64,000 nt of DNA from Glutamicibacter protophormiae (GCF_014647495.1 NZ_BMPH01000003.1:248001-312000); one strand, 5' to 3'. Numbered from the stretch's first letter, positions 18,352 to 27,692 are shown. Notes: generated by a model not told the origin, from the letters alone. A program made the numbers and translations.

Positions 18352-18813
18352 CTAGAGCCCCAATTCTTCCGCGGTGCACAGGCTCATCTGCCACGGGGCG
18401 GCGGTGATCAGCCAGGTGCCGTCGATCTTCTTCAGTTCGAAGTTCTCCTGCGACTCGTAGGATTCGAAGGGCAGCGCCCCGTCGGTGGCATAGGCGATGG
18501 ACACCGTGATGGTGGAGCTGCGGTCGGTGGTGACCTCGCGGATCAGGCTTACCTGCGCGGCGCCGTCCTCCGTGAGGTAGTTGACGCAGTCCTGCTTGTC
18601 TTTCCCGTCTTCAACAAGTGCCTGCGCTGCGGCCAGGTCCGAGGACTGGTAGGCGAGCACGTAGCGCTGCACGACCCCTGCCGGGGTGTCGGCTTCGCGC
18701 AGCGGCGGGGCGGGGCGCAGCGAAACCACGATCAGGGCGGCTATTATCAAGCCCACACTCGCCGTCACCAGGGCGATCAGCGCGCCCCTTGCCGGCACAG
18801 AAATACTTGTCAT
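18352..18813 (-). CDS. Membrane-anchored hypothetical protein
   Basis: The 153-residue product has one N-terminal helix at residues 9-31 and an outside domain (TPAGVVQRYVLAYQSSDLAAAQALV) that resembles the NTF2-like or DUF4878-type cone seen in many anchored actinobacterial proteins. Two cysteines (KQDCVNY and MSLCTAEE) could pair. It is the first gene of a unit with the DUF5671-like gene. TAGACT lies directly against the ATG, so the true start or promoter may be shifted. Function unknown. Confidence 0.7.
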   Translation of the reverse strand: MTSISVPARGALIALVTASVGLIIAALIVVSLRPAPPLREADTPAGVVQRYVLAYQSSDLAAAQALVEDGKDKQDCVNYLTEDGAAQVSLIREVTTDRSSTITVSIAYATDGALPFESYESQENFELKKIDGTWLITAAPWQMSLCTAEELGL

Positions 18814-18916
18814 AGTCTAATTTTCTGATATTGCCGATGGATAAACCAGTTTCGTGACGTTGCGGTTTGATCAAGATCTCACCGCAGGATTTGCCCCCAT
18901 GGGCGATAATGGAGTG

Positions 18917-20101
18917 GTGACGATCCTGACTGATGTGCAAAGCGAAACGCCGACCCTCAAGCTGCCTCCGCTGCAGCTGGGCAAACTCACCATCGAGACC
19001 CCGGTGGTCCTTGCCCCGATGGCCGGCGTGACCAACCGCGCCTTCCGCCGGCTGTGCCGCGAATACGGCGGCGGACTGTATGTCACCGAGATGGTCACCG
19101 CCCGCGCGCTGGTCGAGCGCAACCCGGAATCCATGCGCATCATCTCCCACGACGCCGACGAGGACATCCGCTCCATCCAGATCTACGGCGTGGATCCGGC
19201 CACCGTGGGCGCCGCCGTGCGCTTGGTGGTGGAGGAGGACCGCGCGGACCACATCGACTTGAACTTCGGCTGCCCGGTGCCCAAGGTGACCCGCAAGGGC
19301 GGCGGCTCGGCCCTGCCCTGGAAGTCCGACCTGTTCACTTCCATCATCGAGGCGGCCACCCGCGAAGCGGCCAAGGGAGATGTCCCGCTGACCGTGAAGA
19401 TCCGCACCGGCATCGACAACGACCACCAGACCTACCTGGAATCCGCCAAGATCGCCCGCGACCACGGCGCCGCCGCGGTGACCCTGCACGCGCGCACCGC
19501 GGGCCAGTACTACGCCGGCCACTCCGACTGGTCGGCCATCACCACCCTGCGCGAGGCCATGGACGATATGCCGGTGCTGGGCAACGGCGACGTCTTCAGC
19601 GCCGAGGACGCCATCGAGATGGTGGAGCAGACCGGCGCCGCCGGCGTCATGGTCGGCCGCGGCTGCCAGGGCCGCCCGTGGATCTTCGGCGACCTGCAGG
19701 CGGCCTTCGAGGGCCGTGCCGAGCGCATCCGCCCCGGCGTGCGCAAGGTCGCGGACACCGTGTACCGCCACGGCGAGCTGCTGGCCGAGTTCTTCGAGGA
19801 CGAGGGCAAGGGCATGCGCGACATCCGCAAGCACATCGCCTGGTACTTCAAGGGCTACCCGGTGGGCGGGGAGATCCGCTCCCAGCTGGCCCAGGTCCCG
19901 TCCCTTGAGCGCCTGCGCGAACTGCTGGACCAGCTGGACCTGGACCTGCCGTACCCGGGCGACGCCGCCGAAGGCACCCGCGGACGCGCCGGCCACCCGA
20001 AGAAGACCCACGTGCCGGACGGCTGGCTGGATTCGCGCAACATGACCGATGCGCACCGCGAAATGATCAAGGCCGCGGAGCTGGACATTTCCGGCGGCTA
20101 G
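18917..20101 (+). CDS. dusB: tRNA-dihydrouridine synthase
   Basis: The FMN enzyme of about 394 residues reduces uridines in the D-loop of tRNA. It shows APMAGVTNRAFRRLC, the catalytic cysteine in NFGCPVPKV with the following RKGGGSAL, the KIRTGID strand, LHARTAGQYY, and the FMN phosphate loop VMVGRGCQGRPW. A GTG start at 18917 was preferred because homology begins soon after and GATAAT lies 7 nt upstream, as in leaderless genes; an ATG at 18899 or 18854 remains possible. Followed by dgt, after 65 bp with its own promoter box. Confidence 0.93.
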   Translation: MTILTDVQSETPTLKLPPLQLGKLTIETPVVLAPMAGVTNRAFRRLCREYGGGLYVTEMVTARALVERNPESMRIISHDADEDIRSIQIYGVDPATVGAAVRLVVEEDRADHIDLNFGCPVPKVTRKGGGSALPWKSDLFTSIIEAATREAAKGDVPLTVKIRTGIDNDHQTYLESAKIARDHGAAAVTLHARTAGQYYAGHSDWSAITTLREAMDDMPVLGNGDVFSAEDAIEMVEQTGAAGVMVGRGCQGRPWIFGDLQAAFEGRAERIRPGVRKVADTVYRHGELLAEFFEDEGKGMRDIRKHIAWYFKGYPVGGEIRSQLAQVPSLERLRELLDQLDLDLPYPGDAAEGTRGRAGHPKKTHVPDGWLDSRNMTDAHREMIKAAELDISGG

Positions 20102-20153
20102 GCCCGCAGCTACGCCGACGGTGGATAAACCCGGCGGCCCGCCAATTAGTCAC

Positions 20154-20159
20154 TAGACT
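20154..20159 (+). promoter_or_regulatory. -10 box TAGACT ahead of dgt
   Basis: TAGACT ends 7 nt before ATG 20167. The GGAG between them is only 2 nt from the ATG, so a leaderless start is likely. Confidence 0.5.
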
Positions 20160-20166
20160 TGGAGCT

Positions 20167-21450
20167 ATGACTCAGATCCCCGGATACACCGACATGGATG
20201 CGGAACGCTGGGTGCCCGAGCCGGCCAAGAAGTCCTACCGCACCGCCTTCGAGCGCGACCGCGCCCGCGTGCTGCACTCCTCGGCGCTGCGCCGGCTGAG
20301 CGCCAAGACCCAGGTGGTCGCCCCGACCCAGGACGACTTCGTGCGCAACCGGCTGACCCACTCCCTGGAAGTGGCCCAGGTGGGCCGCGAACTGGGGGCC
20401 GCGCTGGGCTGCGATCCGGACGTGGTGGACACCGCCTGCCTGGCCCACGACCTGGGCCACCCGCCCTTCGGGCACAACGGGGAGAAGGCGCTGGACAAGC
20501 TCGCAGCGGACATCGGCGGGTTCGAGGGCAACGCCCAGACCCTGCGGCTGCTGACCCGGCTGGAGACCAAGACCTTCAGGCACAACGGCCACTCGGCCGG
20601 GCTGAACCTCTCGCGCGCCTCGCTGGACGCTGCCTGCAAATACCCGTGGCTGCGCGCCGACGCTCCGCAGGTCGACGGGAAACCCACCCGCAAGTTCGGC
20701 GTCTACGCGGATGACGCGCCGGTCTTCGACTGGCTGCGCTCGGTGCCCGAGGCCCAAACCGGCGTGGTGTGCATGGAGGGACAGGTCATGGACCTGGCCG
20801 ATGACATCTCCTATTCGGTGCATGACGTGGAGGACGCCATCGTCGGCGGCAACCTGCAGCTGCGCTGGCTGAAGAAGGATGCCGCCCGCACCCGGGCGCT
20901 GCAGGTCACCAAGGACTGGTACCTGCCAACCACCGCGGACCAGGACATCGAGGCGGCGCTGCGCCGCCTGGAGCAGAGTCAGGAATGGGTGGCGCACTTC
21001 GATGGCTCGCGCCGTTCCATGGCCGGGCTGAAGGACATGACCAGCCAGTTCATCGGGCGCTTCGCGGCGGCCGCCATGGACGCCACCCGCGCCCGCTACG
21101 GCACCGGCCACCTGACCCGCTACAACGCGAGCCTGATCGTCCCGGAGGAAACCGAGCACGAGATCGCTGTCATGAAGGGCATCGCGGCCAGCTACGTGAT
21201 GACCTCGGAGGGGCGCCAGCCGCTCTACGACCAGCAGCGCACGCTGCTGGCCGAGCTGGTGGAACTGCTGCTGGAGACCGGCAGGGACAACCTGGAGCCG
21301 ATCTTCGCCGCGGACTGGGAGGACGCGGCGGACGCGGACGCGCAGCTGCGCGTGGTGATCGACCAGGTCGCCTCGCTCACCGACGTCTCCGCCACGCAGT
21401 GGCACTCCTATCTGGTCAAGGGCGAGGCCCCGGACGCAACGCTGTTTTAG
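20167..21450 (+). CDS. dgt: dGTPase-like HD-domain phosphohydrolase
   Basis: The 427-residue enzyme removes triphosphate from deoxyguanosine triphosphate and related nucleotides, helping to set dNTP pools. The HD metal site is clear: RLTHSLEVAQVGREL gives the first His, ACLAHDLGHPPFGHNGE gives the HD pair, and DLADDISYSVHDVEDA gives a later Asp. The N-terminal RDRARVLHSSALRRLSAKTQV is typical of the dNTPase group. It lies 9 bp before dnaG, a conserved actinobacterial pair, so both are co-transcribed. Confidence 0.93.
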   Translation: MTQIPGYTDMDAERWVPEPAKKSYRTAFERDRARVLHSSALRRLSAKTQVVAPTQDDFVRNRLTHSLEVAQVGRELGAALGCDPDVVDTACLAHDLGHPPFGHNGEKALDKLAADIGGFEGNAQTLRLLTRLETKTFRHNGHSAGLNLSRASLDAACKYPWLRADAPQVDGKPTRKFGVYADDAPVFDWLRSVPEAQTGVVCMEGQVMDLADDISYSVHDVEDAIVGGNLQLRWLKKDAARTRALQVTKDWYLPTTADQDIEAALRRLEQSQEWVAHFDGSRRSMAGLKDMTSQFIGRFAAAAMDATRARYGTGHLTRYNASLIVPEETEHEIAVMKGIAASYVMTSEGRQPLYDQQRTLLAELVELLLETGRDNLEPIFAADWEDAADADAQLRVVIDQVASLTDVSATQWHSYLVKGEAPDATLF

Positions 21451-21459
21451 AAGGGAATC

Positions 21460-23343
21460 ATGGCAGGGCTGATCAAGCGCGAAGACATCGACGAGGTGCG
21501 CAACCGCACCGACCTGCGCGAGGTCGTCGAATCCTATGTCACGCTCAAATCCGCGGGCATCGGATCCTTCAAGGGCCTGTGCCCGTTCCACGACGAGCGC
21601 AGCCCCTCCTTCCACATCCGCCCGCAGCTGGGCACCTTCCACTGCTTCGGCTGCGGCGAATCCGGCGACGTCATCGCCTTCATCCAGAAAATGGACCACT
21701 CCTCCTTCACCGAAACCGTGGAGCTGCTGGCCGCCCGCATCAACTACGAGCTGCATTACGAGGACGGCGGCCCGGGCCCGCGCCGCGAGGACTACGGCAA
21801 GCGCCAGCGCCTGGTCGATGCGCACAAGGTCGCCGAGGAATTCTTCCGCACCCAGTTGGAAACCGGCGAGGGTGCGGCGGCGCGCGAGTTCCTCACCGGC
21901 CGCGGCTTCGACGCCGAGGCGGTGGCGCACTTCTCGGTGGGCTACGCGCCCAAGGGCTGGGACGGGCTGCTCAAGCACCTGCGCAGCCGCGGCTTCGTGG
22001 ACGAGGAGCTGAAGCTCACCGGCATGTTCTCCGAGGGCAACCGCGGGATCTACGACCGCTTCCGCGGCCGGGTGGTATGGCCGATCCGCGACCTGTCCGG
22101 GGCCACCATCGGCTTCGGCGCGCGCAAGCTCTACGAGGACGACCAGGGCCCGAAGTACCTGAACACCCCGGAAACCCAGCTCTACAAGAAGTCCCAGGTG
22201 CTCTACGGCCTGGACCTGGCCAAGAAGCAGATCTCCAAGGGGCGGCAGATCGTGGTGGTGGAAGGCTACACCGACGTCATGGCCTGCCATCTGGCCGGCA
22301 TCACCACCGCGGTGGCCACCTGCGGCACCGCCTTCGGCACCGACCACATCAAGATTTCGCGCCGTCTGCTGCAGGACGACGGCACCGGCGGCGAGGTGAT
22401 TTTCACCTTCGACGGCGACGAGGCGGGCCAGAAGGCGGCGCTGCGCGCGTTCGAGGAGGACCAGCGCTTCATCGCCCAGACCTACGTGTGCGTGGAGCCG
22501 ACCGGGGTAGACCCCTGCGATCTGCGCCTGCACCGGGGCGACGAGGCGGTGCGCGAGCTCATTGCGAACAAGCGGCCGCTGTTCGAATTCGCCATCCGCG
22601 CCGAGTTGAAGAAGTTCAACCTGGACACCGTGGAGGGGCGGGTCCAGGCCCTGCGCCAGACCGCGCCGATTGTCGCGGCGATCCGCGATTCGGCCATCCG
22701 CCCGGCCTATGCCCGCGAACTGGCCGGCTGGCTGGGCATGAACAACGAGGACGTCAACCGGTCGGTGGCCGCGTCCATCAAGCGGGCCAAGCTGCCGCGC
22801 AACACCCCGCCCGCGCAGCCCCAGGCCCAGGCCCAGGCGCAGGCGCAGGGCACCCCGAGCGCTCCTGCCTTCGAGCGCCCGGACCAACGCGACCCGGTGA
22901 TGCGGCTGGAACGCCAGGCGCTGGAAGTGGTCATCCAGCAGCCGCAGCGACTGACCGACGAGCAGTGGCAGGCCTTCTATGAATCGCGCTTCATGGCCCC
23001 GGCCCACGCCGCGGTGCATGACGGGATCGTCGCCGCCTCCACCGCTGGCGCCTCGGCCGCTTCCTGGGTGGAAGTCATCCGCGAGGAGGTGCCCGAGCAG
23101 CTGCGCAGCTTCGTCTCGGAGCTCGCCGTGACCGTCATTCCGGCGCTGGACGAGCACAACCTGAACCGGTACTGCTCGGACATCATCAACGGCTTGATTG
23201 AGCTTCAAATCACACATCGCAAGGCGGAGTTGATCGGCCGGCTGCAGCGGGCCGAAATGGACCCGGATGGCGAGGAATATTCACAGGTCAATAAGGAATT
23301 GATGGAGCTGGAGATGCGCCGGCGGATCCTTCGGGGAACCTAG
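21460..23343 (+). CDS. dnaG: DNA primase
   Basis: The 627-residue primase makes RNA primers at the replication fork. The N-terminal zinc ribbon is complete (CPFHDERSPSFHI and FHCFGCGESGD). The TOPRIM core shows VVVEGYTDVMACH with the catalytic Glu and FTFDGDEAGQKAA with the metal-binding Asp residues. The C-terminal helicase-binding domain follows a linker with a short Gln-Ala repeat (near 22818-22850). ATG 21460 has AAGGGA upstream and lies 9 bp after dgt. Confidence 0.97.
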   Translation: MAGLIKREDIDEVRNRTDLREVVESYVTLKSAGIGSFKGLCPFHDERSPSFHIRPQLGTFHCFGCGESGDVIAFIQKMDHSSFTETVELLAARINYELHYEDGGPGPRREDYGKRQRLVDAHKVAEEFFRTQLETGEGAAAREFLTGRGFDAEAVAHFSVGYAPKGWDGLLKHLRSRGFVDEELKLTGMFSEGNRGIYDRFRGRVVWPIRDLSGATIGFGARKLYEDDQGPKYLNTPETQLYKKSQVLYGLDLAKKQISKGRQIVVVEGYTDVMACHLAGITTAVATCGTAFGTDHIKISRRLLQDDGTGGEVIFTFDGDEAGQKAALRAFEEDQRFIAQTYVCVEPTGVDPCDLRLHRGDEAVRELIANKRPLFEFAIRAELKKFNLDTVEGRVQALRQTAPIVAAIRDSAIRPAYARELAGWLGMNNEDVNRSVAASIKRAKLPRNTPPAQPQAQAQAQAQGTPSAPAFERPDQRDPVMRLERQALEVVIQQPQRLTDEQWQAFYESRFMAPAHAAVHDGIVAASTAGASAASWVEVIREEVPEQLRSFVSELAVTVIPALDEHNLNRYCSDIINGLIELQITHRKAELIGRLQRAEMDPDGEEYSQVNKELMELEMRRRILRGT

Positions 23344-23396
23344 CGCGCCGATTTTGCATTCGGGAAAACCTCGGGTAAAGTTATATCTCGTTGCAA

Positions 23397-23472
23397 TCCT
23401 CCATAGCTCAATTGGCAGAGCATTCGACTGTTAATCGAAGGGTTACTGGTTCAAGTCCAGTTGGAGGAGCCA
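23397..23472 (+). tRNA. tRNA-Asn (GTT)
   Basis: Acceptor arms TCCTCCA and TGGAGGA pair; the anticodon loop is CTGTTAATC with anticodon GTT; the T-loop is GGTTCAAGTCC. CCA is encoded (23470-23472). A terminator follows at once. Nearly identical to the copy at 36600. Confidence 0.97.
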
Positions 23473-23476
23473 AGGA

Positions 23477-23515
23477 AAATCTCCCAGCCGTTTCATACGG
23501 CTGGGAGATTTTTGT
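23477..23515 (+). terminator. Rho-independent terminator after tRNA-Asn
   Basis: Perfect 14-bp stem (23477-23490 with 23498-23511), 7-nt loop, T-rich tail; also suits the minus-strand gene ending at 23527. Confidence 0.9.
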
Positions 23516-23526
23516 TGTGCCGGAAA

Positions 23527-24363
23527 TCAGTGCTCCCAGAGCCTGCGGGATTCCAGGTACCAGAAGTAGGCGAAGAGCCCGATCTGGAACCATTCGATGA
23601 TGAACACCGCCTGCCGCACACCCAGCCATACGAGCACCGGCCAGGCAGCCAGGCCCGCCCCCATCAGCCACAGGATCCCGGCATAGTGGATCCGCCGCCC
23701 GCCGCTGGTGTCGTGCTCGCACAGGCCGCCGGCGCCCAGATGGCTGGCGATCGCCAGGGCCATCGAGCAGACCAGCAGGAACGCAGCGGTGACATGGACG
23801 CCGGCGAAGTACGTGCCCTCGACAACCCGCCAGAGCACCAGCAGCAGGAAGACTGCCAGCAACACTGCACACAGGATCATCAAGAACCGCCGCCGCGGCG
23901 TGCCCAGCAACTCGGGGCCCGGCCAGCGCCTGGTCCTCCACCCCAGATAGGCGAAGACGGCCGTGACGACGAGTACGGCGATGATGGCCACGCGCACGGA
24001 CAGGATGGAACGTGTTCGCCCCGCCTCATCGAGCAGGGCCAGCGAGGCCTCGAAACGGGTGGGAACCAGCGCGACGAACATGGCGTAGAACCCCGCCAGG
24101 TTCAGGGCCAGGTCCTCCACCGGCGGACCGGAATACACCACCAGCAGGATGCCGGTGCTGACCACCATGGCGACGAACAGGTCCCGGGCCGGCCCGAGGT
24201 AGTAGGAGCTGATCGAGTCCTCGATCCGATGGTTCACCACCGCGTAGACGAGAATCGCAATGATCAGCAGCAGCGGCACGACCAAAAGCATCAGCCGCAC
24301 GTAGCGCAGGGTCTCCAGTCCATCGGGACGATCCGTCATGTTGCCCATATCCGCATTCTGCAC
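23527..24363 (-). CDS. Multi-pass membrane protein of unknown function
   Basis: The 278-residue product has seven hydrophobic segments. Conserved-looking loops include NHRIEDSISSYYLGPARDLFV after the first helix, ALNLAGFYAMFVALVPT, and a closing FIIEWFQIGLFAYFWYLE. I have seen this pattern in integral membrane proteins without an assigned role and cannot name a family with confidence. Candidate starts are GTG 24363, ATG 24348 and ATG 24339; none has a strong ribosome site. Monocistronic, convergent with the tRNA. Confidence 0.7.
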   Translation of the reverse strand: MQNADMGNMTDRPDGLETLRYVRLMLLVVPLLLIIAILVYAVVNHRIEDSISSYYLGPARDLFVAMVVSTGILLVVYSGPPVEDLALNLAGFYAMFVALVPTRFEASLALLDEAGRTRSILSVRVAIIAVLVVTAVFAYLGWRTRRWPGPELLGTPRRRFLMILCAVLLAVFLLLVLWRVVEGTYFAGVHVTAAFLLVCSMALAIASHLGAGGLCEHDTSGGRRIHYAGILWLMGAGLAAWPVLVWLGVRQAVFIIEWFQIGLFAYFWYLESRRLWEH

Positions 24364-24546
24364 CGGGACCGCGTGGCCTGGCTAGGGGACAGGGGCGGCA
24401 AGGCCGGCAGCGGGCCATAGTGTCGGTCGCGCTTGGCATGATGAAGTCCAGGTCGTTCCAGACCTCGGCACGCAGAAGGACATCACTTCCCGCCGCTGCC
24501 GAAACCCGGTGCGCTGGGCGCGCCATCATCACTCGAGGAATCATTC

Positions 24547-25368
24547 ATGTCTGTTGGAAATCAGCTGGACCCCGGCCACCAGATGCCGGCACCGGCTCCC
24601 GCCCCGGTCGCGAAGTCGTCGGCCGGCAAGGGCCTGGGCGTCGCCGCCCTGGTCATCGGCATCGTTGCACTGTGCCTGTGCTGGGTGCCGATCGTCAACA
24701 ACTTCGCCGCGGTGCTGGGCTTCATCGCCCTGGTCCTCGGCGTCGTCTCGCTGGCCATCGCGTCGAAGAAGAACGGAGGCAAGGGGCTGGGCGTCGCCTC
24801 GAGCATCATTGCCGTTGTCGCCATCGTGCTGGTGTTCGTGACCCAGGCCGCCTACGTGAAGGCGTTGGACGGGTTGTCGGCGGCCATCGAGGATGCCGGC
24901 GACGGCGAAGTCGCCGCTTCGGAAGAGGTGCTGGAACAGGCGCAGGATCCTGCGCAGGCCCTGGACCTGGGGCAGGCCGCCGCGATCGGAGAATACACGG
25001 TCCGCGTGGATGCGGTGAACCTGGAGGCGGACAAGGAAATCGCCGCCGCGAATCCGTTCAACGAAAAGCCCGAAGGCCAGTACGTGCTGGTTGACCTCGC
25101 CACGGAGTACAACGGTGCCGAGGAAGGCGACCCGTGGATCGACCTGACGGTCGAGCTGGTCGGCTCCGACGCGCGCATCTACAGCACTGCGACCAACATG
25201 GCGGTGACGGAGCGCCCGGCGACGGACGTGCCGACCCTGACCGCCGGGGGCGAGGGCTCCTACCAGCTGGCCTTCGACGTGCCGGCCGCAGCCGTCGAGG
25301 ACGCCAAGATCCGCGTTACCGAAACGCTGTCCTTCAAGGACGAGTCGGGCCTCTGGGCCACCAAGTAG
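24547..25368 (+). CDS. DUF4190-type membrane protein with outside domain
   Basis: The 273-residue product has a Pro/Ala-rich start, then paired helices at about residues 30-72 that match the DUF4190 pattern (GLGVAALVIGIVALCLCWVP). A third helix follows at 81-100, and then a polar extracytoplasmic domain of about 130 residues (GEYTVRVDAVNLEADKEI, GQYVLVDLATEYNG). The latter looks like the DUF4352/telomeric-repeat-factor-like beta sandwich common in anchored Gram-positive proteins. Role unknown. It ends just before a strong hairpin shared with the ABC permease gene. Confidence 0.75.
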   Translation: MSVGNQLDPGHQMPAPAPAPVAKSSAGKGLGVAALVIGIVALCLCWVPIVNNFAAVLGFIALVLGVVSLAIASKKNGGKGLGVASSIIAVVAIVLVFVTQAAYVKALDGLSAAIEDAGDGEVAASEEVLEQAQDPAQALDLGQAAAIGEYTVRVDAVNLEADKEIAAANPFNEKPEGQYVLVDLATEYNGAEEGDPWIDLTVELVGSDARIYSTATNMAVTERPATDVPTLTAGGEGSYQLAFDVPAAAVEDAKIRVTETLSFKDESGLWATK

Positions 25369-25380
25369 TTCCAGAGCGCC

Positions 25381-25415
25381 CGAACAGCCGCAGGATGCAA
25401 TCCTGCGGCTGTTCG
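25381..25415. terminator. Bidirectional terminator hairpin
   Basis: Perfect 15-bp stem (25381-25395 with 25401-25415) and 5-nt loop between two convergent genes. Confidence 0.75.
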
Positions 25416-25444
25416 TTGTCCGGCGCTGCTTGCGGCCTGCAGGG

Positions 25445-26212
25445 TCAACCGCGGGTCTTGCGTGCGAAGACGTAGAGGGAGAGGCCCCAGGCCGCTGCGA
25501 GCAGGCCCAGCAGCCAGGCCGCGGAGACCCAGATCGATGCATCCACGCCGCTCCCGGTCAGCAGCGAGCGCAGCGAATCGACGATGGCGGTGATCGGCTG
25601 GTGCTCGGCGAACCAGGCCACGGCCTTGGGCATGGAATCGGTGGGGACGAACGCCGAGCTGATGAACGGCAGCAGGATCAGCGGGTAGCTGAACGCGCTG
25701 GCCCCGTCCACGGTTTTGGCGCTGAGTCCGGCGATGACCGCGACCCACGTCAGCGCCAGGGTCGTGGCCAGCAGCAGGGCCGCGACGGCCAGCCAGTCCA
25801 GGACGGAGGCCTGGGCGCGGAAGCCCGCCAGGAAGGCCACGCCGATGACCAGCAGCAGGGAGATGGCATTGGCCGCCAGCGAGGTCAGCACATGGCCCCA
25901 CAGTATGCTGGACCGGGAGATGGGCAGGGAGCGGAGCCTGAGCATCATGCCTTCGGACATGTCCAGGAACAACCGGTAGGAAGTGTAGGCGACGCCCGAG
26001 GCAATGGTGATGATCAGGATTCCCGGGAGCATGTAGTCTACATAGGATTCGCTGCTTCCGGTGTTGATCGCCCCGCCGAAGACGAAAACGAACAGCAGCA
26101 TCATGGCGATCGGCGTGATCGCGGTGGTGATGATGGTGTCGGGGCTGCGCAGAATGTGGCGCAGGGAGCGAGCGGTGAGAAGACGGGTGTCGTGCAAGGC
26201 TGCGCTGCTCAT
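25445..26212 (-). CDS. ABC-2-type transporter permease, DrrB-like
   Basis: The 255-residue permease has six hydrophobic segments and the ABC-2 layout. ARSLRHILRSPDTIITTAITPIAMM at the N-terminus, YVDYMLPGILIITIASGVAYTS and PLILLPFISSAFVPTDSMP match the DrrB group of drug exporters. It overlaps its ATPase gene by 4 bp and is the last gene of a four-gene leftward operon (PadR, DUF1048, ATPase, permease). It should form the membrane channel of an exporter; the substrate is unknown. Confidence 0.9.
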   Translation of the reverse strand: MSSAALHDTRLLTARSLRHILRSPDTIITTAITPIAMMLLFVFVFGGAINTGSSESYVDYMLPGILIITIASGVAYTSYRLFLDMSEGMMLRLRSLPISRSSILWGHVLTSLAANAISLLLVIGVAFLAGFRAQASVLDWLAVAALLLATTLALTWVAVIAGLSAKTVDGASAFSYPLILLPFISSAFVPTDSMPKAVAWFAEHQPITAIVDSLRSLLTGSGVDASIWVSAAWLLGLLAAAWGLSLYVFARKTRG

Positions 26213-26979
26213 GACGTGGCTCCTTCCGGGGTGCTGGCGGAACCGACGAGGTTCAGGAAGATGTCTTCCAGCGTCGGTTCCTTGGCAACGTGTTCGATCG
26301 TGGCCGGGGGCAGCAGCTTGCGCAGATCGGCCAGGGTGCCTTCCTGGATGATGGTGCCGTCGTGCAGGATGGCGATCCGGTCCGCCAGCTGTTCGGCCTC
26401 GTCCAGGTACTGGGTGGTCAGCAGGACGGTGGTTCCGGAGGCGGCCAGTTCCCGGATGATGTGCCAGGTCTGGATCCGGGATTGCGGATCCAGCCCGGTG
26501 GTCGGCTCGTCCAGCAGCACGAGCGGCGCGCCGCCGACCAGTCCCATGGCGAGGTCAAGCCGTCTGAGCATGCCCCCGGAATAGGTCGAGGCCCGGCGCG
26601 ATGCGGCTTCGGTGAGGTCGAAGCGTTCGAGCAGCGCGTCGGCTGCGCGCTCCGGATCGGGTTGCCGACGCAGCCTGGCGAGCAGGAGCAGGTTTTCCCG
26701 GCCGGTGAGCACCCCGTCAATGGCGGCGAACTGCCCGGTCAGGCTCAATGACTCGCGCACATGGCGGGGCTGGGTCGCGGTGTCGAAGCCGTTGACCAGT
26801 ACCTGCCCCGCATCGGCGGACAGCAACGTGCTCAGGATCTGGACCAGCGTGGTCTTGCCCGCTCCGTTGGACCCGAGCAGTGCGTAGATGCTGCCGGGCT
26901 GAACGACCAGGTCCACGCCGCGCAGCACGTGCAGGTCCTTGTAGGACTTGTGCAGCCCGTGGACCTCGATTGCCTGCAT
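26209..26979 (-). CDS. ABC transporter ATP-binding protein, DrrA-like
   Basis: The 256-residue ATPase has Walker A GSNGAGKTT, signature YSGGMLRRLDLAMGL, Walker B LVLLDEPTTGLD and the switch His region TTQYLDEAEQL. The C-terminal LEDIFLNLVG is the mark of the DrrA/daunorubicin-resistance group. It pairs with the overlapping permease gene. The gene starts 2 bp after the DUF1048 gene. Export of a lipid or drug-like molecule is likely but not shown. Confidence 0.93.
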   Translation of the reverse strand: MQAIEVHGLHKSYKDLHVLRGVDLVVQPGSIYALLGSNGAGKTTLVQILSTLLSADAGQVLVNGFDTATQPRHVRESLSLTGQFAAIDGVLTGRENLLLLARLRRQPDPERAADALLERFDLTEAASRRASTYSGGMLRRLDLAMGLVGGAPLVLLDEPTTGLDPQSRIQTWHIIRELAASGTTVLLTTQYLDEAEQLADRIAILHDGTIIQEGTLADLRKLLPPATIEHVAKEPTLEDIFLNLVGSASTPEGATS

Positions 26980-26981
26980 GG

Positions 26982-27353
26982 CTACTGCCCTTCTTCCTTC
27001 CGTTCGGCCTGGTCGATTGCCTCGATCAGCCGTGTGCGTTCCTTGTCGATCCAGCGCTGGCCTCCGTAGGCCGCGGTGAATTCCTCGGCGAACTCCACCG
27101 GGTTTTCACCGACGATTTCGCGTACCGGGGTGCCGGCCGCGGCGGCGCCCTCGAAGAGATCGGCCAGGTCGCCGAGCATGGCGACCAGGATGTCGCCGTC
27201 CGTGACCCCGCCTTGGTAGAGGAAGTAGCGCTGCAGCGCGGCGGCGGTTTCCTTGTAGGGGGAGGCCAGCTCCTGGAGCCGTGCGGCATTGCGCTTGTAC
27301 TGCTTTTTCTGTTCCAGGGATCCGGTCATCATTTCGATCCATTTGGCTGCCAT
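26982..27353 (-). CDS. DUF1048-family protein
   Basis: The 123-residue acidic, mostly helical protein has MAAKWIEMMTGSLEQKKQYKRN and DGDILVAMLGDLADLFEGAAA, typical of DUF1048. Proteins of this family are usually encoded between a PadR regulator and an ABC exporter, as here, but their action is not known. It sits 3 bp after the PadR gene and 2 bp before the ATPase gene, so all are translated from one message. Confidence 0.88.
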   Translation of the reverse strand: MAAKWIEMMTGSLEQKKQYKRNAARLQELASPYKETAAALQRYFLYQGGVTDGDILVAMLGDLADLFEGAAAAGTPVREIVGENPVEFAEEFTAAYGGQRWIDKERTRLIEAIDQAERKEEGQ

Positions 27354-27356
27354 GAT

Positions 27357-27692
27357 TCAGCGTCCTTTGCTGTTGTGGGGGAGGTTTTCAATGCGGCTGA
27401 CCAGCTGGTTCCACGTGGACCAGAAGTCCTTGAGCTGGGCCCGGCCCGCGTCGTTGAGGGTGAAGACCTTGCGCGGCGGCCCCTTGGCGGAGGGGACCTT
27501 GTCCACCGCGACGAGCTTCTTGGTTTCAATGCGAATCAGCAGTGCATAGATGGTGCCTTCGGCGATATCGGTGAAACCGCGTTCTCGAAGTTCGGCGGTG
27601 ATTTCGTAGCCGTACGCGGGGCGTTCGGCGAGGATCGACAGCACAATGCCTTCGAGGGTGCCTTTCAGCATTTCGGTCATCTGTGTTCCCAT
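27357..27692 (-). CDS. PadR-family transcriptional regulator
   Basis: The 111-residue winged-helix protein has MLKGTLEGIVLSILAERPAYGYEI, RGFTDIAEGTIYALLIRIE and VPSAKGPPRKVFTLNDAGR, the full PadR DNA-binding core; the C-terminal dimer helix is short. AGGAG lies 5 nt before ATG 27692. As first gene of the exporter operon it probably represses its own promoter and responds to a compound that the exporter removes. The repeats at 27705-27771 are the likely binding sites. Confidence 0.93.
   Translation of the reverse strand: MGTQMTEMLKGTLEGIVLSILAERPAYGYEITAELRERGFTDIAEGTIYALLIRIETKKLVAVDKVPSAKGPPRKVFTLNDAGRAQLKDFWSTWNQLVSRIENLPHNSKGR

Noticed and set aside
22818-22850. CAGGCC/CAGGCG repeat in dnaG as a contingency tract
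   Set aside because: The units are imperfect hexamer repeats in a linker, so changes in number keep the frame; a switch is unlikely.
20146-23217. 1023-codon minus-strand frame opposite dgt and dnaG
   Set aside because: Very long, but its product is a low-complexity Val/Leu/Gly/His-rich shadow; both plus-strand genes have intact catalytic motifs.
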